A stretch of 64,000 nucleotides of DNA from assembly GCF_017565745.1 (NCBI RefSeq), contig NZ_JAGDYM010000007.1, positions 1 to 64,000 on the forward strand, read 5' to 3'. The notes under the pieces are model-generated. The model saw nothing but the letters and a program-made list of their open reading frames with translations. It ran no database searches and was not told the DNA's origin. This DNA is from Leucobacter weissii (GTDB lineage: Bacteria > Actinomycetota > Actinomycetes > Actinomycetales > Microbacteriaceae). The first letter of the stretch is position 1. Each line of letters begins with the position of its first letter. The translations under genes and the position numbers were made by a program. Below, piece after piece: positions 16,428 through 25,405 of the stretch.

Positions 16428-17627
16428 CTAGGCGAAGAGCCGCTGCAGCCGCTGGACGCCCTCGAGGAGCGCGTCGTCCCCCAGGGCGTAGCTGAAGCGC
16501 AGGTAGCCGCTCGGTCCGAACGCCTCGCCGGGGACGGCGGCGACCTCGGCCTCGGAGAGGATCAGGTCGGCGAGCTCGAGAGAGCTGCGCGCGGTCGTCC
16601 CCCGGATCTCCCGACCGAGGGCGCCGGTCACGTCCGCGTAGGCGTAGAAGGCGCCCTCGGGGTTCGGGACGTGGAAGCCCGGCACGCGGTTCAGCTCGTC
16701 GACGATCAGCCTGCGGCGACGGTCGAAGGCGAGACGGAACTCCTCGATCGGCTCCTGCGGCCCGGTCAGGGCGGCGATGGCCGCGCGCTGAGCGATGTTG
16801 TTCACATTCGAGGTGAGGTGCGACTGCAGGTTCGAGGCGCCTGTGATGATGTCCGCCGGGCCGACCATCCATCCCAGGCGCCAGCCGGTCATCGCATAGC
16901 TCTTGGCGACGCCGTTGACGAGGATCGTGCGTTCCGCGAGGGCGGGTGCCGCCTCGACGATCGACGTGGCGCGGACGCCGTCGTAGGTCAGGTTCTGATA
17001 GATCTCGTCGGCGACGACCCAGAGCCCGTGGCTCTCGGCCCAGTCACCGATGGCGCGGGTCTCCTCCGGCGAGTACACGGCGCCCGTCGGGTTGGACGGC
17101 GAGACGAAGAGCAGCACCTTCGTGCGCTCCGTCCGCGCCGCCTCCAGCTGCTCCACGGTGACGCGGTAGCCCTGATCCGCGCCGGCGAACACCGTCACCG
17201 GCTCGCCGTCGGCCAGGCGGATCGCCTCGGGGTAGGTGGTCCAGTACGGGGCCGGGACGAGCACTTCGTCGCCCGGGTCGAGCAGCACCTGGAACGCCTG
17301 GTAGACGGCCTGCTTGCCGCCGTTGGTGACGATGGTCTGCGAGGCGGGCACCGCCCACCCGGAATCCCCGGCGGTCTTCGCGGCGATCGCCTCGCGCAGC
17401 TCCGGCAGGCCGGCCGCGGCCGTGTACCGGAAGTTCTTCGGCTCGTCCAGCGCGGCGCGCGCGGCGTCGACGATGTGCGGCGGCGTGGGGAAATCGGGCT
17501 CGCCGGCGGCATAGCTGATGACCGGTCGCCCCTCGGCCTGCAGGGCCTTCGCCTTGGCGTCGACCTTGAGCGTCGCGGACTCGGCGATCGCTGCGATCTT
17601 CTTCGAAAGACGGGAGTTGATGCTCAC
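16428..17627 (-). CDS. Class I/II aminotransferase, probable aspartate aminotransferase
   Basis: 399 residues, fold type I PLP enzyme. The PLP lysine is in [17 protein letters not shown], and the cofactor-ring segment is [15 protein letters not shown]. Substrate-binding Arg is in [10 protein letters not shown] near the end. N-terminal [16 protein letters not shown] is typical of the AspC/AAT Ib subgroup found in Gram-positives and actinobacteria. The GTG start at 17627 is fixed by a TAGACT -10 ending seven bases earlier, implying a leaderless transcript. Aspartate/2-oxoglutarate transamination is the likely reaction. It is unrelated in function to the siderophore gene downstream. Confidence 0.9.
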   Translation of the reverse strand: MSINSRLSKKIAAIAESATLKVDAKAKALQAEGRPVISYAAGEPDFPTPPHIVDAARAALDEPKNFRYTAAAGLPELREAIAAKTAGDSGWAVPASQTIVTNGGKQAVYQAFQVLLDPGDEVLVPAPYWTTYPEAIRLADGEPVTVFAGADQGYRVTVEQLEAARTERTKVLLFVSPSNPTGAVYSPEETRAIGDWAESHGLWVVADEIYQNLTYDGVRATSIVEAAPALAERTILVNGVAKSYAMTGWRLGWMVGPADIITGASNLQSHLTSNVNNIAQRAAIAALTGPQEPIEEFRLAFDRRRRLIVDELNRVPGFHVPNPEGAFYAYADVTGALGREIRGTTARSSLELADLILSEAEVAAVPGEAFGPSGYLRFSYALGDDALLEGVQRLQRLFA

Positions 17628-17633
17628 GCCTCG

Positions 17634-17639
17634 AGTCTA
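17634..17639 (-). promoter_or_regulatory. Leaderless -10 of the aminotransferase gene
   Basis: TAGACT read on the minus strand (17639 to 17634). Six bases separate it from GTG 17627, so transcription should start at or next to the start codon. Confidence 0.6.
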
Positions 17640-17701
17640 GTGCTCATGCGTCGGGTATGGCGGTGCCGGGGCGCTTGCGTCGCGTCCTGCGCGGTGGTGG
17701 A

Positions 17702-17707
17702 TACCCT
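17702..17707 (+). promoter_or_regulatory. Leaderless -10 of menE
   Basis: TACCCT with six bases before GTG 17714. It is divergent from the aminotransferase promoter about 65 bases away. Confidence 0.5.
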
Positions 17708-17713
17708 GGGAAT

Positions 17714-18931
17714 GTGAATACGACATCCCTACGCACCATCCCCACCGACGACCGGGCCTGGCTGCTCGCGGGGCTCGCGGATGCGCTCGACGGCGGCGCG
17801 CCGATCCTGCCCGTCGGCTCCGGAACCGCTCCCTCCTACGTCCAGCACCTGCAGCAGCGCCCGCTGCCCGACGGAACCGCCGTCCTGGTTCGCACCTCCG
17901 GATCGAGCGGGGTGCCCAAGACCGTGGCGCTCTCGGCGGAGGCGCTGCGCGTCAGCGCCCGCGCCGCGCACGAGGCGCTCGGGGGAGACGGGCAGTGGCT
18001 GCTGAACCTGCCCGCGCACCTCATCTCCGGCCTGCAGATCCTCGTCCGCAGCGTGGTGCTCGGCCAGGAGCCGGTGTTCGTCGACGGCCCCTTCGATCCC
18101 GCGCGACTGCTCGACGCCGCCGATCGGATGTCGCACGAGCGGCGCTACGTGTCGCTCGTGCCCGTGCAGCTCTCCCGCCTGCTCGAGCTGGCAGAGGCCG
18201 ACGCCGGCGCCGCCGAGACGCTGCGCGGTTTCGCCGGAGTGCTGGTCGGCGGGCAGAGCACACCGCTCGGCCTCCGCCAGCGCGCCCACGAGCTGGGGGT
18301 TCCTCTGCGTCGCAGCTACGGCATGACCGAGACCGCCGGCGGCTGCGTCTACGACGGGGTCGAGATCGGAGACACCCGCGTGCGGATCCGCGACGGCGAG
18401 GTGCAGGTCTCCGGCTCCTGCCTCGCGCTCGGCTACATCCGCGATCCCGAGCTGACCGGGGACCGGTTCATCGAGGAGGACGGAACGCGCTGGTATCGCA
18501 CGGGCGATGCCGGGCGCCTCCTGGGGGGCGTGCTCGAGGTCACCGGACGGCTCGACCGGGTGATCGTCTCCGGCGGAGTGAACGTGTCGCTCGACGAGAT
18601 CGAACGGCGCCTCGAGGGGGTGCCCGGCTGGACGGGCGCGGTCGTGCTCGGACTCCCGGACGACGAGTGGGGCGAGCGGCCCGTGCTCGTGCGCGAGCTC
18701 GCCGACGCCGCGGGCGGCAGGTCGTTCGACGAGGTCCGCGCCGAGCTGCGCGCCGCGCTCGGCGCCGCGGCCGTGCCGGAGCGCGTCATCGAGGTCGACG
18801 AGATGCCCAGGCTCGCGGGCGGCAAGCCCGACCTGCGCAGACTCCGCGCGGAGCACCGGCCCGCGCCCGGCGGCGACCCGGCCGCCGATCCGCGCTCGAT
18901 CGCGGCTGCGAGGGACGGGGACCCGTCATGA
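17714..18931 (+). CDS. menE: o-Succinylbenzoate-CoA ligase
   Basis: 405 residues, AMP-forming acyl-CoA synthetase family but short, as actinobacterial MenE proteins are. The ATP P-loop motif is VRTSGSSGVPKTV; SYGMTETAGGCVYDG is the adenine/substrate motif; WYRTGDAGRL carries the hinge Asp; GGVNVSLDEIERRL follows. The catalytic Lys is in LAGGKPDLRRL. It activates o-succinylbenzoate with CoA for naphthoate ring closure in menaquinone synthesis. GTG 17714 is supported by the leaderless -10. It overlaps menA by four bases (ATGA). Confidence 0.93.
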   Translation: MNTTSLRTIPTDDRAWLLAGLADALDGGAPILPVGSGTAPSYVQHLQQRPLPDGTAVLVRTSGSSGVPKTVALSAEALRVSARAAHEALGGDGQWLLNLPAHLISGLQILVRSVVLGQEPVFVDGPFDPARLLDAADRMSHERRYVSLVPVQLSRLLELAEADAGAAETLRGFAGVLVGGQSTPLGLRQRAHELGVPLRRSYGMTETAGGCVYDGVEIGDTRVRIRDGEVQVSGSCLALGYIRDPELTGDRFIEEDGTRWYRTGDAGRLLGGVLEVTGRLDRVIVSGGVNVSLDEIERRLEGVPGWTGAVVLGLPDDEWGERPVLVRELADAAGGRSFDEVRAELRAALGAAAVPERVIEVDEMPRLAGGKPDLRRLRAEHRPAPGGDPAADPRSIAAARDGDPS

Positions 18932-19914
18932 GCGCGGCGGCGCACGACCGGCGCAGATCCGGCAATCCCGCGGTGCGGGCTGCGGCCGAGCGGCTCTCCG
19001 CCGACGGCGGCCCCGCGGCCATCACCTGGCGCGACTGGATCGGGGGAGCGAGGCTGCGCACACTCCCGCTCGCGATCGCCCCGGTCGCGGCGGGGGCCGG
19101 CCTCGCCGATCTGGCGCGGGGCTTCTCGCCGGCGCTCACGCTGCTCGCGCTCGCCGTCGCCGTGTTCCTGCAGATCGGCGTGAACTACGCGAACGACTAC
19201 AGCGACGGCATCCGCGGCACGGACGCCCACCGCGGCGTCGGCGGGGATGCGGGGGCGGTGGCGGGTCCGCTGCGGCTCACCGCGTCGGGGCTCGTCGAGC
19301 CGAAACGGGTGCTGGCGGTCGCGCTCGTCTTCTTCGGCCTCGCGGCGCTCGCCGGTCTGGTCGCGGTCGCCCTCAGCGGCCGCTGGTGGTTCCTCGTCAT
19401 CGGCGCGCTCGCGATAGTGGCGGCCTGGTTCTACACGGGCGGTCGACGACCCTACGGCTACGCGGGCCTCGGCGAGATCGCGGTGTTCGTCTTCTTCGGT
19501 CTCGTGGCCACCGTCGGCACCGTGTGGCTGCAGACCGACCTGCAGATGCAGGAGCCGTGGATCGCGGGCGCCGGGGTCGGTTTCTTCGCGGTCGCGGTGC
19601 TCGTCGTCAACAACACCCGCGATATCGAGACCGACCGGATCGCGGGCAAGCGCACGCTGTCGGTGAGAATCGGCGATCGCGCGTCGAGGATCCTCTACGT
19701 CGTCTGCGTGCTGCTGCCCTTCGCGGTGCCCGCCCTCTATCTCGTGATCTATCCGGGCATGGTTCTCGTCTGGCTCGTGCTCCTCGCGGTGATCCCGGCG
19801 TGCATCATCGCGCTGCTGGCCAGGAGCGCGCGGGAACTCGTCGTGGTGCTGGCCGTGACGAGTCTGGCGGCGCTCGCGTACGGCGTGCTGCTCGGAGTGG
19901 CCTTCGCCTTCTGA
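18928..19914 (+). CDS. menA: 1,4-Dihydroxy-2-naphthoate polyprenyltransferase
   Basis: 328 residues, UbiA-type integral membrane prenyltransferase with about eight or nine helices. The first Asp-rich motif is NYANDYSDGIRGTD and the second is NNTRDIETDRIAGKRTL; both bind Mg-diphosphate. It transfers the polyprenyl tail to dihydroxynaphthoate at the membrane. The polar N-terminal 35 residues precede WRDWIGGARLRTLPLAIAP, which is characteristic of MenA. It is translationally coupled to menE. Confidence 0.95.
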   Translation: MSAAAHDRRRSGNPAVRAAAERLSADGGPAAITWRDWIGGARLRTLPLAIAPVAAGAGLADLARGFSPALTLLALAVAVFLQIGVNYANDYSDGIRGTDAHRGVGGDAGAVAGPLRLTASGLVEPKRVLAVALVFFGLAALAGLVAVALSGRWWFLVIGALAIVAAWFYTGGRRPYGYAGLGEIAVFVFFGLVATVGTVWLQTDLQMQEPWIAGAGVGFFAVAVLVVNNTRDIETDRIAGKRTLSVRIGDRASRILYVVCVLLPFAVPALYLVIYPGMVLVWLVLLAVIPACIIALLARSARELVVVLAVTSLAALAYGVLLGVAFAF

Positions 19915-19916
19915 GC

Positions 19917-19937
19917 GCTGCCGGCACCCCCGGCAGC
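19917..19937. terminator. Bidirectional hairpin between menA and the M1 peptidase
   Basis: 8-bp perfect stem GCTGCCGG (19917-19924) with CCGGCAGC (19930-19937) and a five-base loop, placed between two convergent genes. Confidence 0.5.
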
Positions 19938-19965
19938 ACTCAGCCGCGCGGCGCGGGTTCCCGGC

Positions 19966-22287
19966 TCACCGCTTCGCGATCCGAACGCGCGTGCTCTGCT
20001 TCGAGACGGAGGCGAAGTCCTTCTTGGTCCCGGTGACGGTGACGCGCACCCGTTTGCCCGCGTCGGACTTCTTGACCTTGTAGGTGGACTTCGTACCGAC
20101 ATACCTGCCGTTCACCTGCCAGCGGTAACCGAGCTTGACGCCCGAGTCCCAGCGGCCCGTCTTCACGGAGAGGGTACGCCCCGGCGCGGCCTTGCCCCGG
20201 ATCACCGGGGCGGGGGTCCGCTGCAGCTTCCGAAGCGCGACCCGGACGGTGGGGTCGCTGGTGGAGCTCGCCGGATGGTAGCCGTCCCGGCTCGCGGTCA
20301 CCCGCAGCGAGAGGCGCCTGCCCGCGTCGGCCGAGACCGGCCGATAGCTCCGCGAGACCGCACCCGGGATCGCATCGCCGTTCCGCAGCCACTGGTACGA
20401 GGCGGTGTTCGCGGAATCCCAGTCGCTCAGGACGGCTTCGAGGGCGCCGCCGACGACCGGGGTGCCCGAGATCCTCGGTCGGGCGGGCTTCGAGAGCGAG
20501 CCCTCGGTCACCGGGGCGCGGCGCTGCGTGAACTCGGTCAGCGGCGCGACGCGGGGATTCTCGGCGGACGCGCTCACGCCGATCACCTTGTCGAGGTGGT
20601 CGACGGTCAGGTCGAAGGTCTCGCCGTCCGCCCCCGGCACCTCCTCGCCGTCCACGTACCAGGCGATCGTCACGTCGTCGAGCGCGCTCGGCCATCCCGT
20701 CAAGGAGGCGGTGAGGGTGCCGCCGACCCGGCCCGGACCCGAGATGCCGAGCGTCGGCTCGGAGACGGGTCGCAGGACGTGCCGATCGGGGGCCGCGGGC
20801 CAGTCGGGCTTCGCCGGTGCGTTCACCCAGGCCTGCCCGAACGGGGCGAAGTCCAGCCCGCTCAACTCGGTCGCGAGGGCGAAGAAGTCCTCCTGCGAGG
20901 CGTGGGAGCCCGCGAACCTGGCGTGCCATTCGACCATGAAGGCGTCGAAGCGCGCCGTGCCGAGGATGTCCTCCATCGCCCCGAGCATCTGGCCGGGGCG
21001 CTGATAGACCGACCAGTTGTTGAACAGTTGGGCCGGGTCGGAGATCTTGGGCGGGATGGCCCACGAGGCGTGGTTCGCGGCGCGGCTGTTCCAGCTCGAG
21101 CGCAATCGGGCGACCGGTGGACTCGCGTTCTCGCCCTTGTCGTAGGCGAAGGCCATCGGCAGGTAGGTCGCGGGACCCTCGTTCAGCCAGATGTCGCTCC
21201 AGTCGCCGGGGGACACCGAGTTGCCGAACCACTGGTGCCCGATCTCGTGGACCAGGGTGTTGAAGCTCACGCTCCGTTCGAAGTAGGAGCGGTCCTGCGT
21301 CTCGAGCGCATAGCCGAGGCTGGTGCGGTCGACCACGATGCCGGCGCTCACGCCGGGGTAGGGGCCGTAGCGGCTCTCCATCCACTGCATGATCTCCTGC
21401 ATGCGCGCCCGGTTGTTCAGCGTGGTCGTCAGCTGGGTGCCGGTGATCTCGGTGTCGATGAAGGACCACTCCCGGACGGTGCGTCCGTTCAGCAGTTCGA
21501 TGTCGTTCTCGTAGACGCGGTAGGAGCCGATCGACACGAGGGAGAGATAGGTCGCCTGCTGCACCGGCTGGTTCCACACCCATCTGGTGCGCTCGACGCC
21601 GCCGGAGCTGTAGCTCGCCTTCGAGGTGAGCACGCCGTTGCTGGCGGCGGCCAGCGCCTTCCCGGCCTGGTTCTGGCTGGGGATGTCGATCGTGAAGCGG
21701 TGGGTGGCCTTGTCCGTGGGCGTGTTGTTGTTCGGGTACCAGGTCATCGCGCCGACGGGCTCGTTGACGGCCGTGGCGCCGTCGTCGGTGCGGACCCAGC
21801 CCTCCCAGGAGCCGTCGGGATCGACGAAGTGGTTGGGCTCGCCGGAGTAGTCGATCACCGCCTCGAACTCGCCGGTCACCGGCTCCGCCGGCGTGATCAC
21901 CAGTTTGTAGGAGATCGCCTGGTCGTCGTGGATGCGGGTGAACGCGGCGGGCTCCCCGTCGACGGTGACCGCGTCGACCGTCAGATCCTTGAGGTCGAGC
22001 GCGAAGGACGCGAGCGTGCGCTCCGTGCGTGCGCGCAGCGTCGTCTGCGAGTCCATGCGGTTCGTCGCGGGGTCGTAGGTGATGGAGACGTCGTAGTGGA
22101 GCGCGTCGTAGCCTCCGTTGCCGACGTTCGGATAGACGGTGTCGCCCGCCGTGAGCGCGCCGTGCTCCGGCTCTGCGGCGACCGCGGGTGCGGCCAGCCC
22201 CGCTCCCGAGAGCGCCAGGGCGGCGCCGATGACGAGAGCGGCGGCCCTGCGCCGGAGACCCGGAGTGTCGAGTGTGCGTGGCATCAT
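19966..22287 (-). CDS. Secreted M1-family aminopeptidase with C-terminal Ig-like domains
   Basis: 773 residues. Signal peptide to about residue 38 (ends AVAA). The gluzincin active site is HEIGH at 347-351 with the third zinc ligand Glu370, spaced exactly as in M1 peptidases. The exopeptidase motif is ALETQ (327-331) in place of GAMEN, as seen in other actinobacterial secreted M1 enzymes. From about residue 505 there are three Ig-like repeats (with AIPGAVSRSYRPVSADAG) ending in a Lys/Arg-rich tail without an anchor. GGGGGAA precedes the tandem ATG ATG at 22287. It would trim peptides outside the cell or at the wall. There is no apparent link to the menaquinone genes either side. Confidence 0.92.
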   Translation of the reverse strand: MMPRTLDTPGLRRRAAALVIGAALALSGAGLAAPAVAAEPEHGALTAGDTVYPNVGNGGYDALHYDVSITYDPATNRMDSQTTLRARTERTLASFALDLKDLTVDAVTVDGEPAAFTRIHDDQAISYKLVITPAEPVTGEFEAVIDYSGEPNHFVDPDGSWEGWVRTDDGATAVNEPVGAMTWYPNNNTPTDKATHRFTIDIPSQNQAGKALAAASNGVLTSKASYSSGGVERTRWVWNQPVQQATYLSLVSIGSYRVYENDIELLNGRTVREWSFIDTEITGTQLTTTLNNRARMQEIMQWMESRYGPYPGVSAGIVVDRTSLGYALETQDRSYFERSVSFNTLVHEIGHQWFGNSVSPGDWSDIWLNEGPATYLPMAFAYDKGENASPPVARLRSSWNSRAANHASWAIPPKISDPAQLFNNWSVYQRPGQMLGAMEDILGTARFDAFMVEWHARFAGSHASQEDFFALATELSGLDFAPFGQAWVNAPAKPDWPAAPDRHVLRPVSEPTLGISGPGRVGGTLTASLTGWPSALDDVTIAWYVDGEEVPGADGETFDLTVDHLDKVIGVSASAENPRVAPLTEFTQRRAPVTEGSLSKPARPRISGTPVVGGALEAVLSDWDSANTASYQWLRNGDAIPGAVSRSYRPVSADAGRRLSLRVTASRDGYHPASSTSDPTVRVALRKLQRTPAPVIRGKAAPGRTLSVKTGRWDSGVKLGYRWQVNGRYVGTKSTYKVKKSDAGKRVRVTVTGTKKDFASVSKQSTRVRIAKR

Positions 22288-22580
22288 GTTCCCCCATTGG
22301 ACAGAGATGTTCGGATTCGCGCTCGCGACGGCGCCCTCGCCGCCGCGGATTGACGCTCAGCGTACCCCAGCTCGTCCCGCGGGGGAAACGCCGTTCGCAG
22401 CCCGCAATCCGCCCGTAACACGAACGTGCGCTCGACACCCCGCCGTCCCGTGCGCTGTTCCGCGTCCCGGTCCCGCCCGCCGCCTCCCTGCTCCGCACCC
22501 GCTGCGGGTGGGCGCGGAACGCCCTGTGCGGGCCGAGAGAGGCGCCTCGGGTCCGACGGGGCGAAGGGGCGAGGGCGGCC

Positions 22581-22919
22581 TCAGCCCCGCTCGGCGCCGG
22601 TGTCAGAGCCGGTGTCGGTGCCCGAGACGGAACCGTCGTCGGTGCCGGTGAGGGGGTCGAGGGACTCCGCGGTCTCGATCGCCTCGTCCTCGACGATGTC
22701 GTCGGCCGTGCGATCCTGATGCCGCCAGTCGTAGACGCCCTTCGCCGCGGTCTCGCGCAGTCGCGAGAGGAGGATCACCGAGAGCGAGGCGGCGACCAGC
22801 GTCGCGACGAGCGCCGCCGCCCACCAGTACCAGCCGAGGAGCATGAGCAGCGCGAACGGCACCGCGAAGAAGGCGAGCCGCAGCACGGCGTAGAGGATCC
22901 AGGCCTTTCGGGTGTTCAC
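22581..22919 (-). CDS. Small membrane protein, DUF4229-like
   Basis: 112 residues. Two predicted helices (about 7-28 and 32-50: AVLRLAFFAVPFALLMLLGW, then WAAALVATLVAASLSVILL), then SRLRETAAKGVYDWRHQDRTADD, the core pattern of DUF4229 proteins. The C-terminal tail is Gly/Asp/Thr-rich. GTG 22919 is placed by a leaderless -10. DUF4229 genes commonly lie in actinobacterial menaquinone clusters (from memory); function unknown. Confidence 0.75.
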   Translation of the reverse strand: MNTRKAWILYAVLRLAFFAVPFALLMLLGWYWWAAALVATLVAASLSVILLSRLRETAAKGVYDWRHQDRTADDIVEDEAIETAESLDPLTGTDDGSVSGTDTGSDTGAERG

Positions 22920-22925
22920 GCTGGG

Positions 22926-22931
22926 AGTCTA
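22926..22931 (-). promoter_or_regulatory. Leaderless -10 of the DUF4229 gene
   Basis: TAGACT read from 22931 to 22926, six bases before GTG 22919. Confidence 0.55.
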
Positions 22932-23013
22932 CCCAGGGACGCTTGTGCATCGGCTCCACGTGGCCCCGAGGAGGGCGCGGCGCCGCGCGGAGGAGACTGT
23001 CAGAGCGCCCCGG

Positions 23014-23019
23014 TACCAT
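23014..23019 (+). promoter_or_regulatory. Leaderless -10 of the PLDc_N gene
   Basis: TACCAT, six bases before ATG 23026. It sets the start at 23026 rather than an upstream in-frame GTG/TTG. Confidence 0.5.
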
Positions 23020-23025
23020 GGGGGG

Positions 23026-23475
23026 ATGGTTCGGTTCGTGATCATCGGCGCGGTCATCGCGGTGGCCTTCACGCTGTATGCGCTCGTCGATGCGGCCATG
23101 ACCGATGCCAACCGGGCGCGCGGGGTGCCGAAGCCCGTGTGGGTCGTGATCGTGGTGCTGCTGCCCGTGATCGGGGGCATCCTGTGGCTCGCCATCGGCA
23201 AGGGGCGCGGCCCGCTGCCGACGCCGCGGAGCGCCCCGGACGACGATCCCGGGTTCAGCGGGACCCGCATGTCCGACGCCGAGCTCGACGAGCACGTGCG
23301 CGAGCTCGAGGATCGCCTGCGCGAACTCGACTCCGAGACGTTTCCCGGAGAGGACCGGCCGAAGGGGGCTGAGCGACCCGCGAGGGGTTCGGGCGACGAA
23401 CCGGATGCCGACGCGGCGGAGAGCGGCATCGACAACGGCACCGAGGCCGACGATCAGCGGCCGGAACCGAAGTGA
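23026..23475 (+). CDS. Small membrane protein with PLDc_N-type domain
   Basis: 149 residues. Two N-terminal helices: VRFVIIGAVIAVAFTLYALV and VWVVIVVLLPVIGGILWLAI, followed by GKGRGP. This is the phospholipase-D nuclease N-terminal (PLDc_N) pattern common in small actinobacterial membrane proteins. A predicted coiled segment (SDAELDEHVRELEDRLRELD) and a charged disordered tail follow. No catalytic domain is present. It lies 24 bases before menD and may be co-transcribed with it. Function unknown. Confidence 0.75.
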   Translation: MVRFVIIGAVIAVAFTLYALVDAAMTDANRARGVPKPVWVVIVVLLPVIGGILWLAIGKGRGPLPTPRSAPDDDPGFSGTRMSDAELDEHVRELEDRLRELDSETFPGEDRPKGAERPARGSGDEPDADAAESGIDNGTEADDQRPEPK

Positions 23476-23499
23476 GCGCGGCGAAATGACCGCGCGGAA

Positions 23500-25398
23500 A
23501 TGACCGGCGGAGCTGCATCGCCGGCGTCGAGCGCCGGTGGCGGAGCGGCGGCGCTCTCCTCACGGGTCGCGGCGGGGGCGATCGGGGAACTCGTCCTCCG
23601 CGGCGTGCGCGATGTCGTGGTGTGCCCCGGGTCGCGCTCCCAGGCGCTCGCGCTCGCCGCGGCCGAGGCGGAGCGGCGGGGCGCCGTCCGCCTGCACGTG
23701 TGCGTCGACGAGCGGTCGGCGGCGTACTTCGCGCTCGGCATCGGGCGCGAGACCGGTGTTCCGGCCGTCGTCGTGGTGACCAGCGGCACGGCGGTCGGCA
23801 ATCTCATGCCGGCGGTGCTCGAGGCGTCGCACGCGCGGGTCCCGGTGATCCTGCTATCCGCCGATCGGCCGCCGGAACTGCACGGCGTGCGCGCCAACCA
23901 GACGCTGTGGAACAGCTTCTTCCTCGCCGAGTTCAGCCGGTACATGGTCGACGTTCCGGCCGTCGAGGAGGGAGAGCCGGCCGAGGCCTATCTGCAGACG
24001 GTCCGGGAGATCGCCGCCGAGGCGTACCTGGGCGCCACCGAGCATCTGAACGGTCCCGGCCCGGCGCATCTGAACATCGGGTTCCGGGATCCGCTCTCGG
24101 GCGGCGACGGGGGGCTCGTGAGGACGCTGGCGGGCTCGCCCGTCGCCGTTCCGCCGTCGCCCGCGCCGCCGCTCCGGGACCGTCGGGACTACGTGAGCTG
24201 CGCGCGGTGCGGGCCGGGATTCGTGCGGTCGGGGGAGTGCCGCCACCGGCGATGCGAGGAACTCGACGTCTACGTGCACGGCGACGACGGCGCCGGCCCG
24301 CGGGCTGTGGTGATCGCCGGAGCGGATGCGGGTCCCGCGGCCGCGGAGTTCGCGCACGCCGCCGGGCTGCCGCTGCTCGCCGAGCCGTCGAGCGGGGCGC
24401 GGTACGGTCGGGAGGCGATCCAGCACTGGGAGCAGCTGCTGGCCGTGCCGGAGACCGGGGACGCGATCGAGCGGGTGATCGTCTTCGGCAATCCGACCCT
24501 CACCCGCGCCGTCCCCGCGCTGGTGCAGCGGGCCGGCGTGGAGACCGTGGTCGTCGATCCGGCGGGCCCGGACGGGCCGCCGCGGGGGATCGAGCGCTTC
24601 AACCCCGGGCTGCGCGTCGGGGCCTTCGCGCTCCGCGCGGAGGTGGCGGCCGGCCACGACGCGGGAGCGATGAAGCCGTGGCTCGGGGAGTGGGTCGTGC
24701 GCGACCGCGCGCTGCGCGAGGAGACGACGACGATGCACGCCCCGGATCTGGGCGCGGCCCGCGCCGCAGGCTACCGCGAGCGCAACGCCTACGCCAGGGC
24801 CGAGGTCGCGGCGCTCCGGGAGGCCGTCACGCGGGAGCATCTCACCGAGGCGGTGTGGCTGGCCACCTGGCCGCACGACCGGCTGGTGGTCGCGGCGTCG
24901 CGGCTCATCCGGGTGCTCAATCGCACGGCGGCTCCGAGGAACATCAGGGTGCATGCGAATCGCGGGCTCTCGGGCATCGACGGCACCGTGGCCACGGCGC
25001 TCGGCATCGCGGTCGCCAGCCAGGCGCATGAGAGCCCGGCCCAGGCGGCCGGCACGACCCGGGTGCTGATCGGCGACCTGGCGCTGCTGCACGACGCGGG
25101 CTCGCTGCTGCTGCCGGCGTCCGGGCCGGACGCCGGTTCCGCGCCCCGTCCGCGCATCCAGCTCTTCGTGGGCAATGACGGCGGCGGCACGATCTTCGAC
25201 ACCCTCGAGGCCGCGGAGACCGCGCGGGACGACGATTTCGATCGCGTGATGTACACGCCGCAGAACGTCGAGCTGCACGCGCTCGCGGAGGCCTACGGGT
25301 GGGCCTACGAGCGCGTCGAGAATCGCGGCCGGCTCGACCGGCTGCTGACCGCGCCGGTGACCGGTCCGATGCTCGTCGAGATTCCGCTCGCGCGCTGA
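23500..25398 (+). CDS. menD: 2-Succinyl-5-enolpyruvyl-6-hydroxy-3-cyclohexene-1-carboxylate synthase
   Basis: 632 residues, thiamine-diphosphate enzyme. The N-terminal Pyr domain has VCPGSRSQALALA, VCVDERSAAYFALGIGRETG and VVTSGTAVGNLMPAV with HARVPVILLSADRPPELHG. The C-terminal PP domain has NRGLSGIDGTVATALGIA, LIGDLALLHDAGSLL and VGNDGGGTIFDTLE. It makes SEPHCHC from isochorismate and 2-oxoglutarate. An unusual Cys-rich stretch at residues 231-252 (Cys234, 237, 247, 252) lies in the central linker. ATG 23500 follows CGCGGAAA; no strong SD is seen. It is convergent with menF at the 3' side. Confidence 0.94.
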   Translation: MTGGAASPASSAGGGAAALSSRVAAGAIGELVLRGVRDVVVCPGSRSQALALAAAEAERRGAVRLHVCVDERSAAYFALGIGRETGVPAVVVVTSGTAVGNLMPAVLEASHARVPVILLSADRPPELHGVRANQTLWNSFFLAEFSRYMVDVPAVEEGEPAEAYLQTVREIAAEAYLGATEHLNGPGPAHLNIGFRDPLSGGDGGLVRTLAGSPVAVPPSPAPPLRDRRDYVSCARCGPGFVRSGECRHRRCEELDVYVHGDDGAGPRAVVIAGADAGPAAAEFAHAAGLPLLAEPSSGARYGREAIQHWEQLLAVPETGDAIERVIVFGNPTLTRAVPALVQRAGVETVVVDPAGPDGPPRGIERFNPGLRVGAFALRAEVAAGHDAGAMKPWLGEWVVRDRALREETTTMHAPDLGAARAAGYRERNAYARAEVAALREAVTREHLTEAVWLATWPHDRLVVAASRLIRVLNRTAAPRNIRVHANRGLSGIDGTVATALGIAVASQAHESPAQAAGTTRVLIGDLALLHDAGSLLLPASGPDAGSAPRPRIQLFVGNDGGGTIFDTLEAAETARDDDFDRVMYTPQNVELHALAEAYGWAYERVENRGRLDRLLTAPVTGPMLVEIPLAR

Positions 25399-25405
25399 AC
25401 GCGGC

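Noticed and set aside
23500-25398. Frameshift in MenD producing the Cys-rich segment
   Set aside because: Frame and composition are continuous, and both flanking domains are in the same frame with normal motifs.
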